DNA of 13,663 nucleotides from JAKITW01 sp041598875 (GTDB taxonomy: Bacteria; Desulfobacterota; Desulfobulbia; Desulfobulbales; BM004): assembly GCA_041598875.1 (NCBI GenBank), contig JBFHXP010000069.1, positions 1 to 13,663 on the forward strand, in the 5' to 3' direction. The first letter of the stretch is position 1. Each line of letters begins with the position of its first letter. The position numbers and the translations under genes are program-made. The notes under the pieces are model-generated. The model was not told the origin of the DNA, ran no database searches, and worked only from the letters and a program-made list of their open reading frames with translations. Positions 7,225 through 13,302 of this stretch are shown piece after piece.

Positions 7225-8161
7225 GTTCCGGATCATCTTTATGGGCACCCCGGAGTTTGCGGTGCCCTCCCTTGAGGCGTTGCTCTCCGGGCCTGATCAG
7301 GTGGTTGCCGTGGTCACCCAGCCGGACCGTCCCAAGGGCCGCGGCAAGAAACTGACCCCGCCCCCGGTAAAACAGCTCGCCCTGGCCAACGATGTTCCTG
7401 TGCTGCAGCCGACAAAGATCCGGGGTGAAGATTTTCTCGCAACGCTCCGCGGGTTTCAACCCGATCTCATTGTGGTCACCGCATACGGCCGGATACTGCC
7501 CGGTCATCTTCTTAATATGCCACCCCTGGGCACCATCAATGTCCATGGCTCGCTGCTTCCTGGCTACCGGGGCGCGGCTCCGGTTCAATGGGCCCTTATC
7601 AACAATGATATTGAGACCGGGGTCACCATCATGCAGATGGACGAGGGCATGGATACCGGCGACATTCTGTTGCCCGCCGCCATCCCGATAGAGCCTGATG
7701 ACACTGCGGGCAGTCTGGCTGTTAAGCTTGCCGAACTGGGCGGGCGGACCCTTGCCGCCGCCCTTGACCTTCTCCGCAGGGGAGAACTCAGCCCACAGAA
7801 GCAGGATGATTCCCTCGCCACCCTGGCGCCTCCTCTTGCCAAGGAAGACGGTCTGGTTGACTGGAGCCGCCCGGCCCTGGCCATCAGCGGACTGATCCGC
7901 GGACTTGATCCATGGCCCACCACCTACACCTTTCTGCAGGGCACCAGAATCCGCCTCTTCTGCCCGCAGGTGGTTGCTACCGCCGAAAAAAATCTCCCGC
8001 CCGGCACGGTCTGCCGGGCCGACTCCCAGGGCATTGTGGTTGCCACGGGCCGGGATCTTCTCCGGATAAAAGAAGTCCAGCCCGAGGGTAAGCGGCGGAT
8101 GAGCGTTGAGGCATTTCTCTGCGGCTCTCCCCTGACCGTTGGCACCATTCTTGGCAGATGA
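7214..8161 (+). CDS. fmt: Methionyl-tRNA formyltransferase
   Basis: This 315-residue enzyme formylates initiator Met-tRNA using 10-formyl-tetrahydrofolate. Visible signatures are FMGTPEFAVPSLEA near the N-terminus, VTQPDRPKGRGKKLTPPPVK, and the catalytic NVHGSLLPGYRGAAPVQ (about residues 109-125). GVTIMQMDEGMDTGDIL follows. The C-terminal OB-like tRNA-binding domain follows at about residue 205. The ATG at 7214 is chosen because AGAGGA lies about 11 bases upstream; the ATG at 7205 is the alternative but sits too close to that site. The start is inside the end of def, and the stop overlaps the next gene as ATGA. Confidence 0.96.
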   Translation: MKDKFRIIFMGTPEFAVPSLEALLSGPDQVVAVVTQPDRPKGRGKKLTPPPVKQLALANDVPVLQPTKIRGEDFLATLRGFQPDLIVVTAYGRILPGHLLNMPPLGTINVHGSLLPGYRGAAPVQWALINNDIETGVTIMQMDEGMDTGDILLPAAIPIEPDDTAGSLAVKLAELGGRTLAAALDLLRRGELSPQKQDDSLATLAPPLAKEDGLVDWSRPALAISGLIRGLDPWPTTYTFLQGTRIRLFCPQVVATAEKNLPPGTVCRADSQGIVVATGRDLLRIKEVQPEGKRRMSVEAFLCGSPLTVGTILGR

Positions 8162-8880
8162 AAAGGTTTGCGGCCCGTATTCTTTTCTGGTCACTCTTTG
8201 TTCTTATTACCAGTTCCGCCCTTGGGCTCATCTTTTTCTGGGACCAGACCCTTGTCAGCCGTTTTCTCTTTAATCTCCAGGAGGTTATTGACAACAGTGA
8301 CGCCCTTCGCGACTCCATCCTGGCCTCAAGCCCATTTGCCCCACTCTATTTTATCGGCCTGCAGATCCTCCAGGTAATTTTTGCCCCGGTGCCTGGCGAG
8401 GCATCGGGTTTTCTCGGGGGCTATCTTTTCGGGGCATGGTCCGGTTTTCTTCTCTCGAGCATCGGCCTTGCCATAGGCTCTGGTCTGGCCTTTGCCATTG
8501 GCCATCTTTTTGCCGACACCCTTAAGGAACGCTGGACCACCCACCGGATCTACCGGCAGTACAACCGCCTGATCGAGAAAAACAATTTTGTGGTCCCCTT
8601 TATCCTTTTTCTTCTGCCCGGATTTCCCAAGGACCTGCTCTCCTATCTCCTTGGACTGAGCGCCATGCCCATGCGGGTCTTCATCTTCATCGCAACCCTT
8701 GCCCGCATGCCCGGAACCCTGGTGCTCTCTCTCCAGGGCGCCCAGGTGTACGACAAGAACTATCATGGCCTTCTCTTGCTGGTTCTTTTTTCCCTGGCCA
8801 TTTCCCTGCCCTGTTTTTATTATCGCAGAAGACTGGTCGATTTTCTCCTCCGGCACGGCACTGGAAGCGCTACAAAATGA
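8158..8880 (+). CDS. VTT-domain (TVP38/TMEM64, DedA-like) membrane protein
   Basis: This 240-residue protein has a transmembrane helix near residues 8-28, and the VTT core at about 66-190. The core includes FAPVPGEASGFLGGYLFG (75-92), a glycine-rich helix (GLAIGSGLAFAIG, 103-115) and PGFPKDLLSYLLGLS (154-168). A last helix lies at about 204-221. Re-entrant loops of this family occur in DedA and TMEM41B-type proteins, several of which are linked to lipid scrambling or membrane homeostasis. The substrate here is unknown. The ATG overlaps the fmt stop (ATGA), so co-translation is likely. Confidence 0.85.
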   Translation: MKRFAARILFWSLFVLITSSALGLIFFWDQTLVSRFLFNLQEVIDNSDALRDSILASSPFAPLYFIGLQILQVIFAPVPGEASGFLGGYLFGAWSGFLLSSIGLAIGSGLAFAIGHLFADTLKERWTTHRIYRQYNRLIEKNNFVVPFILFLLPGFPKDLLSYLLGLSAMPMRVFIFIATLARMPGTLVLSLQGAQVYDKNYHGLLLLVLFSLAISLPCFYYRRRLVDFLLRHGTGSATK

Positions 8881-8903
8881 ACTAGCTGCACGTTTATAAC
8901 GCT

Positions 8904-10103
8904 ATGGATATATTTCAAAAAATAGCATATGCCGATTGCTTTTCCGGAATCAGTGGCGACATGTTCCTGGGCGCCCTTCTCGACGCGGGATTTCCTGAGC
9001 AGGCCCTTGCCGAGACCGTGGCATCTCTTTGTCTCCAGGGGGTGGATTGTGTTGTCAGCCGGGAACTCCACCAGGGGCTGCGCGCCACCCGGGTGCGGGT
9101 CGCTGCATCGGCCAGGCAACCCCATCGCCGTTTGCGAGACATCGCGGAGATTCTCGAACAAAGCACCCTTGCCCAGGCGGTTAAGCAAAGATCCCTGGCT
9201 GTATTTACACGACTTGCCGAGGCTGAGGCAAAGGTGCATGGATGCGCTGTTGAGGAGGTCCATTTTCATGAGGTGGGCGCTGCGGACGCCATTGTCGATA
9301 TTGTCGGCGTGGTTGCCGCTCTTGACTATTTTTCCATAAACAGGCTCATCTCTTCGCCCTTGCCCATGGCCCGCGGCTGGGTAAAGGCTGCCCATGGGGA
9401 TCTTCCTCTGCCCGCGCCCGCGGTCTGCGAACTGGTCCGCGCTCTGCCGGTCTACGGGGTGGATCTTGCCCAGGAGCTGGTCACCCCGACCGGTGCGGCC
9501 CTGCTTGCAACCTGTGCCAGCGGGTTTGGCCCGATGCCGGCCATGGTCATGGAAAAAACCGCGTACAGTTGCGGGACCATGGTCAGAAGAGACGGCCGTC
9601 CGAATCTCTTCCGTTTGTTTATCGGCAGCGCACGCTCCTGCGACGAGGCCCAGGAGGTGGAGGTCATTGAGACCCATCTTGATGACTGGTCGCCGGAGGG
9701 GTTTCCCTATCTCTGCGAGCAGATGTTTCTGGCCGGGGCCCTGGATGTCAGCCTGACCCCGATCCAGATGAAAAAGGGGCGGCCCGGTTTTCTCCTGCGG
9801 GTTCTTGCCGCACCGGCGCAGAGTTGGCCGGTAAAACAAAAAATTCTCTCTGAGACCACGGCAATCGGCCTGCGTTTTCACACGGAAAACCGGGTGACAC
9901 TGCCCCGGGAGACCGGCTCGGTGAATACCCGGTTGGGAAATATCCGGGTGAAAAAGGTAGAATCCCCTGCCGGGCCAGTACTCTACCCGGAGTATGAGGA
10001 GTGCCGCCGGCTCGCGGAAACAACAAAAAAACCCCTTGGCGAGGTCTATGCTGCTGTGGACCGCTATGCTGTTGATACCTTTATCCCGGACCCGGAAAAA
10101 TGA
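8904..10103 (+). CDS. larC: Nickel-pincer cofactor biosynthesis protein LarC
   Basis: This 399-residue protein matches LarC, the CTP-dependent enzyme that inserts nickel into the pyridinium bis-thiocarboxylate precursor of the nickel-pincer cofactor of lactate racemase and relatives. Motifs in order are ADCFSGISGDMFLGALLDAG (10-29), EEVHFHEVGAADAIVDIVG (117-135), TPTGAALL (194-201), ETHLDDWSPE (256-265), MKKGRPG (289-295) and PEYEECRRLA (362-371). The gene is one uninterrupted frame; in Lactiplantibacillus plantarum LarC is made through a programmed frameshift. No Shine-Dalgarno is evident before the ATG. The stop overlaps pgpA (ATGA). larA, larB and larE are not in the window, so the client enzyme is unknown. 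Confidence 0.92.
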   Translation: MDIFQKIAYADCFSGISGDMFLGALLDAGFPEQALAETVASLCLQGVDCVVSRELHQGLRATRVRVAASARQPHRRLRDIAEILEQSTLAQAVKQRSLAVFTRLAEAEAKVHGCAVEEVHFHEVGAADAIVDIVGVVAALDYFSINRLISSPLPMARGWVKAAHGDLPLPAPAVCELVRALPVYGVDLAQELVTPTGAALLATCASGFGPMPAMVMEKTAYSCGTMVRRDGRPNLFRLFIGSARSCDEAQEVEVIETHLDDWSPEGFPYLCEQMFLAGALDVSLTPIQMKKGRPGFLLRVLAAPAQSWPVKQKILSETTAIGLRFHTENRVTLPRETGSVNTRLGNIRVKKVESPAGPVLYPEYEECRRLAETTKKPLGEVYAAVDRYAVDTFIPDPEK

Positions 10104-10552
10104 CCACCTTCATCATGTTTATCGCCACCGGCTTTTACAGCGGCTATCTGCCCAAGGCCCCTGGCACCTGGGGGTCGCTTGTCGGGCTTTTTCTTTTTAT
10201 CCTGATAAGCGGGCTCTCGCTGCCAGAGTATGGGCTGGTTCTTGTCCTTGTTCTGGTGGTGGGGTATTTCACCGCCGGTGGCGCGGAAAAGATCCTCAAT
10301 AAAAAAGATCCGGGAGTGGTGGTGATTGACGAGATTGCCGGCATGCTCATCACCATGACCGCGGCGCCCCTGACCCCCCTTGCCCTCCTTGCCGGTTTTA
10401 TCGCCTTTCGGATCTTTGATATTGCCAAACCCTTTCCCTGCAACTGGATCGACAGGAGGGTCAACGGCGGCGCCGGGATCATGCTCGATGACGTGGTGGC
10501 AGGGGTCTACGGATGTGTTGTATTGCAGGGGGTCCTCTGGCTGGCGGGATAA
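10100..10552 (+). CDS. pgpA: Phosphatidylglycerophosphatase A
   Basis: This 150-residue membrane enzyme removes phosphate from phosphatidylglycerophosphate to make phosphatidylglycerol. The PgpA signatures are clear: GYLPKAPGTWGSL (15-27), DPGVVVIDEIAGM (70-82), FRIFDIAKPFP (103-113) and GIMLDDVVAG (126-135). The ATG lies inside the larC stop (ATGA), making it the last gene of the operon. Three to four hydrophobic segments are visible, and the length is slightly short of but within the family range. Confidence 0.95.
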   Translation: MTTFIMFIATGFYSGYLPKAPGTWGSLVGLFLFILISGLSLPEYGLVLVLVLVVGYFTAGGAEKILNKKDPGVVVIDEIAGMLITMTAAPLTPLALLAGFIAFRIFDIAKPFPCNWIDRRVNGGAGIMLDDVVAGVYGCVVLQGVLWLAG

Positions 10553-10603
10553 AGGTTGCAGTAGCACCGCTTGCGACGGAGGTCTTCTGTCTCCGGCGGA
10601 GTT

Positions 10604-10623
10604 CGGGCAGAACCATCTGCCCG
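10604..10623. terminator. Perfect 8-bp stem with ACCA loop downstream of pgpA
   Basis: CGGGCAGA (10604-10611) pairs perfectly with TCTGCCCG (10616-10623) over a 4-base loop. It lies 51 bases after the pgpA stop, between convergent genes, where 3' ends are expected. No T run follows on either strand, so it may be a factor-dependent end or an mRNA-stabilising hairpin and not a classic intrinsic terminator. Confidence 0.45.
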
Positions 10624-10666
10624 GTGGCTTAATGACCTTCCGGACTGCCACCTTCCGGGATGTGGG

Positions 10667-10721
10667 CTGGGGATGCCGGCGCAACGGACACCACTGCGTC
10701 ACGCCGGCAACTCCTCCCCAG
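10667..10721. terminator. Long 15-bp imperfect hairpin between convergent transcripts
   Basis: The outer arms CTGGGGA (10667-10673) and TCCCCAG (10715-10721) and the inner arms TGCCGGCG (10674-10681) and CGCCGGCA (10702-10709) pair fully, with only a 5-base bulge on the right (10710-10714). The loop is 20 bases. It lies 17 bases beyond the stop of the LamG gene on the minus strand. No T tract follows, so it is called a terminator-like structure by position and strength alone; a dispersed REP-like palindrome is the alternative. Confidence 0.45.
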
Positions 10722-10738
10722 GATTTATTACCCTTTGT

Positions 10739-11482
10739 TTATTTTCGTACCCTTTTCCGCACGCCGGCCAGACCGACAAGGCCGCTGCCCAGAAGCAGAA
10801 GTGCCGGTGGCACCGGGACCGGTTGCACGCCGTTTATGCGAATATGGTCAAGCTGAGAGGTGGTTAACACCTGATCAAAAAAGAACACATCATCAATGGT
10901 GCCGCTGAAAAATTCTCCATACGATGGATTGGAGCCGATGCGAAGGGTGGAATGACCGGTGCCCGGGGTGCCGGTTTCACTCTTTGTATTGCCATCAACA
11001 TAAAGGGTCACTCGGCTGGTCGCTTGGTCATAGGAGACCGCGACAAAGGTCCAGTCCCCTGTTGTCACTGGGAACGCACCGAGAACACTGCCTGTTCCGG
11101 AAAAAGCCGACCACCCGGTACTACCTCCCCGATGGTCGATTCCAAGGGAGCGATCATATCCGCCATTATCATGGGAAATGATTTGCCGGATAGGATTTCC
11201 GGTATCGGCCTTGACCCAGGCCCCCATGGTGAGTTGCGGCAGCGCGCCTGGATTTATGTTGAGGCTGACCATAATATAGTCATTGCTCCCATCAAACAGG
11301 TATGCTTGCCCGGTGTGACCGGTGGTCAGCGTTGCTCCGGAAACCGTGCTCGTATATCCGCCGGCCACATCGTTGGCATTGCCTTCAAAGGGAAAATAAC
11401 TGATCAGCCCGGCAAAGGCCTGCGAGCTGATAACCAGGAGACAGGTTGATGAGATCAGGGCTCCGGAAATCCATTTTTTCAT
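10739..11482 (-). CDS. LamG-domain secreted protein with VPLPA/PEP-CTERM-like sorting tail
   Basis: This 247-residue protein has a Sec signal peptide (probable cleavage after QAFA, residue 24) and a LamG/concanavalin-like lectin domain (about 27-218). Domain signs are LISYFPFEGNANDVAG, AYLFDGSNDYI, LTMGAWVKA, WTFVAVSYD, VTLYVDG and GTIDDVFFFDQVLT. The C-terminus is a sorting tail, VPVPPALLLLGSGLVGLAG, followed by RKRVRK: a VPxPxx motif, a hydrophobic helix and a basic end. Such tails are cut by exosortase-type transpeptidases in the PEP-CTERM/VPLPA-CTERM scheme. GGAGA lies about 6 bases before the ATG. Likely surface or matrix location; the ligand is unknown. Confidence 0.82.
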   Translation of the reverse strand: MKKWISGALISSTCLLVISSQAFAGLISYFPFEGNANDVAGGYTSTVSGATLTTGHTGQAYLFDGSNDYIMVSLNINPGALPQLTMGAWVKADTGNPIRQIISHDNGGYDRSLGIDHRGGSTGWSAFSGTGSVLGAFPVTTGDWTFVAVSYDQATSRVTLYVDGNTKSETGTPGTGHSTLRIGSNPSYGEFFSGTIDDVFFFDQVLTTSQLDHIRINGVQPVPVPPALLLLGSGLVGLAGVRKRVRK

Positions 11483-11504
11483 GCTCTTCTCCGTTTTGGG
11501 TAGT

Positions 11505-11519
11505 GTGATTTGAAATCAC
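11505..11519. promoter_or_regulatory. Perfect 15-bp palindrome upstream of the LamG gene (possible operator)
   Basis: GTGATTTGAAATCAC is a perfect inverted repeat with one central base. It lies 22 bases upstream of the LamG gene ATG, next to its Shine-Dalgarno region. Spacing between the GTGA and TCAC half-sites is 7 bases, not the 6 of a Crp-type site, so no known regulator is assigned. Confidence 0.4.
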
Positions 11520-11545
11520 TTTCTGGGGGAGAAACAGCTGTTGCA

Positions 11546-11564
11546 GGATGCATCTCTGGCATCC
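11546..11564 (-). terminator. Small hairpin after the second sorted-protein gene
   Basis: GGATGC (11546-11551) and GCATCC (11559-11564) form a perfect 6-bp stem with a 7-base loop, only 6 bases beyond the stop of the upstream gene on the minus strand. No T tract follows, so a weak or leaky end is the most that can be suggested. Read-through into the LamG gene remains likely. Confidence 0.25.
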
Positions 11565-11570
11565 CTTCCC

Positions 11571-12365
11571 TTACTCTATATAGGTTATTCTTTTTTTTCG
11601 CAGGGCGGCCAGGCCGAGAATGCCTGAACCAAAGAGGAGGAAAGCGCCAGGAATGGGTACCGGAGTGGTCACCCAGTCAACGGAGTTGACGAACAGCTGC
11701 TGGTAATTCGGGTCGGAGAGCTCGGAGTTTCCGATCAAGGTGGAAAAGGAGAGCACGCGGCCGCCATTGCCGGGCATATCCCAGCCCACCAGTCCACCGC
11801 CACCGTAATCAGAGGAGTAAAAAGTGGTGGCCCCGGGCTTTGCGATAAAAAAGCTCTCGGTTCCACCGGCGTTGTCAGCAGTGAATGTAAAGGGGGAATT
11901 CACCCCGTTGTTGAGGGTTGGGTCAGAAGACCCCTGGGTATAGGTGATCTGAGAGGTGCTTCGGAAGGTGGTCGTCAGATTAACAGGGGAAAGGGGGGCA
12001 AGGCTCGGATAGTAACCACCAGTGCCCAGGGCCCAGACAAACCATTCTGAGGTGATCAGGCCTCCACCGTTGCCGACAAAATTGAGCAGATCGTTCTGGC
12101 CGGCCACGGACATGGTGCCACCGCTCCAGTTGTAGCTTGGCAGGAGAATAACCGCATCGTATGAACTCAACCCCTGGGTGCCGTCCATGAGTTTCCAGGA
12201 AACGCCATTGGTGACCGTGTGGCCGGCAGTGGTGAGCAGGGAGTTGATGGTGGTGACATTTGTCAAATTTCCCGAATCGGTCACATAGACTTTGGCGGCC
12301 ATGGCCTGGCCTGATAATCCGAGTAACACTGCCGCTGACAATGAAAAGACATGGAATGTTTTCAT
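11571..12365 (-). CDS. Secreted hypothetical protein with VPLPA/PEP-CTERM-like sorting tail
   Basis: The start is set at ATG 12365 because AAGGAG (12378-12373) lies 7 bases upstream, the best Shine-Dalgarno in the window, and because a proper signal peptide begins there (KTFHVFSLSAAVLLGLSG, cleavage near AMA). The frame continues upstream to 12491 but without signal-peptide character. The mature part begins KVYVTDSG and contains YDAVILLPSYNW and LLNFVGNGGGLITSEWFVWA. This alternation of strands and glycine turns resembles ThuA/glutamine-amidotransferase-like folds, but no catalytic cysteine is seen. The C-terminus, VPIPGAFLLFGSGILGLAA followed by LRKKR, is an exosortase-type sorting tail like that of the neighbouring LamG protein. 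Function unknown; 264 residues. Confidence 0.78.
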   Translation of the reverse strand: MKTFHVFSLSAAVLLGLSGQAMAAKVYVTDSGNLTNVTTINSLLTTAGHTVTNGVSWKLMDGTQGLSSYDAVILLPSYNWSGGTMSVAGQNDLLNFVGNGGGLITSEWFVWALGTGGYYPSLAPLSPVNLTTTFRSTSQITYTQGSSDPTLNNGVNSPFTFTADNAGGTESFFIAKPGATTFYSSDYGGGGLVGWDMPGNGGRVLSFSTLIGNSELSDPNYQQLFVNSVDWVTTPVPIPGAFLLFGSGILGLAALRKKRITYIE

Positions 12366-12526
12366 GGCTTGACTCCTTAGTGGTGTGGTTGCTATCCGGT
12401 TGCTTGGTACCAGCATATCGGGTCGGGTTCCTGTTTTCCGGAAAAAAACCTGACACGAATAATGGGCTTGCTGCCGGACAAGGAAAATCAATATTGTTCC
12501 GGTGCCACTTTTCCCTTTGATCGAGT

Positions 12527-12590
12527 CATGCGCTCCTATCCATTAATCCGATGGACATGCGCTTGAGCGACTGACGGTTCCCCAAGCGCA
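12527..12590 (+). promoter_or_regulatory. Antiterminator-like alternative pairing upstream of the orphan terminator
   Basis: TGCGCTTG (12558-12565) pairs perfectly with CAAGCGCA (12583-12590). The right arm shares bases 12589-12590 with the terminator stem, so the two helices compete or, if trimmed, form an H-type pseudoknot. CATGCGCT occurs twice (12527-12534 and 12556-12563), so the same right arm could also pair with the first copy. A short TCCAT/ATGGA stem (12539-12543 with 12551-12555) lies between. This is the arrangement of an attenuator or a small structured RNA, but there is no adjacent plus-strand gene. Confidence 0.35.
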
Positions 12591-12606
12591 GTCGCTTCTT
12601 TTTTTT
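12566..12606 (+). terminator. Intrinsic terminator facing the plus strand, without an obvious gene
   Basis: AGCGACTG (12566-12573) and CAGTCGCT (12589-12596) form a perfect 8-bp stem with a 15-base loop, followed directly by TCTTTTTTTT (12597-12606). This is a standard Rho-independent terminator for a rightward transcript. The nearest upstream plus-strand gene ends 2 kb away at 10552, so the terminator probably ends a small RNA or an antisense/divergent transcript that starts within the intergenic region. A poor promoter candidate is TTGCTG (12468-12473) with AATATT (12490-12495). Confidence 0.65.
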
Positions 12607-12767
12607 CGGGCTCGAATCAGGAAAAGACCAACGGAATCGCTGGCATCTCCATTTCTCTTACTTTTCAATGCAACAGATATGCCAAAGGTGGTTTTTTGCT
12701 TTCTTGTGTAATACTAATATGTTGTACTGTTTGGTTGGGAGCGGTGAGGTCGGTGCTGGCGATGGTG

Positions 12768-12796
12768 TTCCGGAAAAACGGAAATATTTCCCGGAA
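12768..12796 (-). terminator. Inverted repeat just after the small cysteine-cluster gene
   Basis: TTCCGG (12768-12773) pairs with CCGGAA (12791-12796), and the palindrome GGAAATATTTCC lies inside the loop. On the minus strand a TTTTT run occurs within the loop and not after the stem. It starts 2 bases beyond the TAA of the gene at 12799, so it probably marks the transcript end but is not a typical intrinsic terminator. Confidence 0.3.
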
Positions 12797-12798
12797 TT

Positions 12799-13278
12799 TT
12801 ATCGTGCGGGGGTGGCGGGCCAGGTGTCAGGGGCCATCCATTTTTTTCTGAATTTTTCAGATTTTTTCATGGTCTTTTCAATCCTGACGGCAGTGATCTT
12901 CTCCTGCTCGACCACCAGCAGGCTGCGGCCGTTTGCAAAGTTCTTATAGACCTGTTTCCAGTCAGCTATGAACTCCCGTGCCGCCACTATTTTTTCCGGG
13001 GACTCGGCAAGCAGTGTGTCGCAGAAAAAATCCCTGCAGAACAGGGGTCTTCCGTGGGTGAGGGTGCAGCCGTTCTCCCCAAGCCAGGTGTGGTTGTTTT
13101 TCCGGCAGTGGGGATCGCGGATCAGCAAGAGAAAATAGCTGTTGTCCGCCTCAATGCAGACATCTTCATGGCAGCACGGTTCTGCGCATGCTCCGCAGGT
13201 TCTGGCGCAGATTTCCGCCACCTGGCGGGCGATGATCTCCTCTGCCTGCCTGTGGAATTTAATTAACTCTTTCAGCAT
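12799..13278 (-). CDS. Small YkgJ-like cysteine-cluster protein
   Basis: This 159-residue cytosolic protein has ten cysteines, eight of them in two clusters: CARTCGACAEPCCHEDVC (residues 24-41, six Cys) and CRDFFC (81-86), with single Cys at 58 and 71. The pattern CxxCxxxCC and the later GRPLFCRDFFC recall the YkgJ group (putative Zn or Fe-S binding), but the second half of the usual motif is changed (GRPLFCRDF in place of RPxxCR). The C-terminal third is Lys/Arg-rich. GGGG lies about 5 bases before the ATG. It is on the same strand as the receiver-domain gene, 24 bases downstream of it, so the two may be co-transcribed. Role unknown. Confidence 0.68.
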   Translation of the reverse strand: MLKELIKFHRQAEEIIARQVAEICARTCGACAEPCCHEDVCIEADNSYFLLLIRDPHCRKNNHTWLGENGCTLTHGRPLFCRDFFCDTLLAESPEKIVAAREFIADWKQVYKNFANGRSLLVVEQEKITAVRIEKTMKKSEKFRKKWMAPDTWPATPAR

Positions 13279-13302
13279 GTTTACCCCGTAAGGCAGGTGT
13301 TT

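Larger units (their letters stand above)
12366..12798. other. 433-bp intergenic region with regulatory-type structure
   Basis: No credible protein gene lies here; a plus-strand frame from 12668 runs into the opposite strand of the next gene and has no family-like features. The region contains tandem GGTTGCT copies (12387-12393 and 12398-12404, 11 bases apart), a 12-bp palindrome TTTTCCGGAAAA (12434-12445), a stretch resembling part of the 39-bp repeat region (12482-12502), and a plus-strand terminator with alternative pairings (12527-12606). An AT-rich segment lies around 12700-12730. It also contains the leader of the sorted-protein gene that starts at 12365. Confidence 0.5.

Noticed and set aside
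7145..8194. Long minus-strand open frame (349 codons) opposite fmt
   Set aside because: It lies wholly over def/fmt, which have full catalytic motifs; the translation has no family-like pattern and reflects codon bias on the opposite strand.
8820..9881. Long minus-strand open frame (353 codons) opposite larC
   Set aside because: It is the mirror of a clearly conserved LarC frame and has no recognisable domain, signal peptide or ribosome site.
10064..10702. Minus-strand open frame opposite pgpA running into the convergent gap
   Set aside because: Pro/Arg/Gly-rich composition with no domain; pgpA carries all its signature motifs on the other strand.
12490..12515. Possible sigma-54 promoter (TGGCAC on the minus strand)
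   Set aside because: The -24-like TGGCAC is present, but no GC-containing -12 element follows at the required distance.
12366..12620. Possible cyclic-di-GMP (GEMM) riboswitch upstream of the sorted-protein gene
   Set aside because: Neither strand shows the conserved GEMM elements expected around its two helices, so no known riboswitch class could be assigned.
12668..12949. Plus-strand open frame of 93 codons in the right-hand intergenic region
   Set aside because: Half of it overlaps the cysteine-cluster gene in antisense, there is no Shine-Dalgarno, and its hydrophobic character comes from T-rich DNA.
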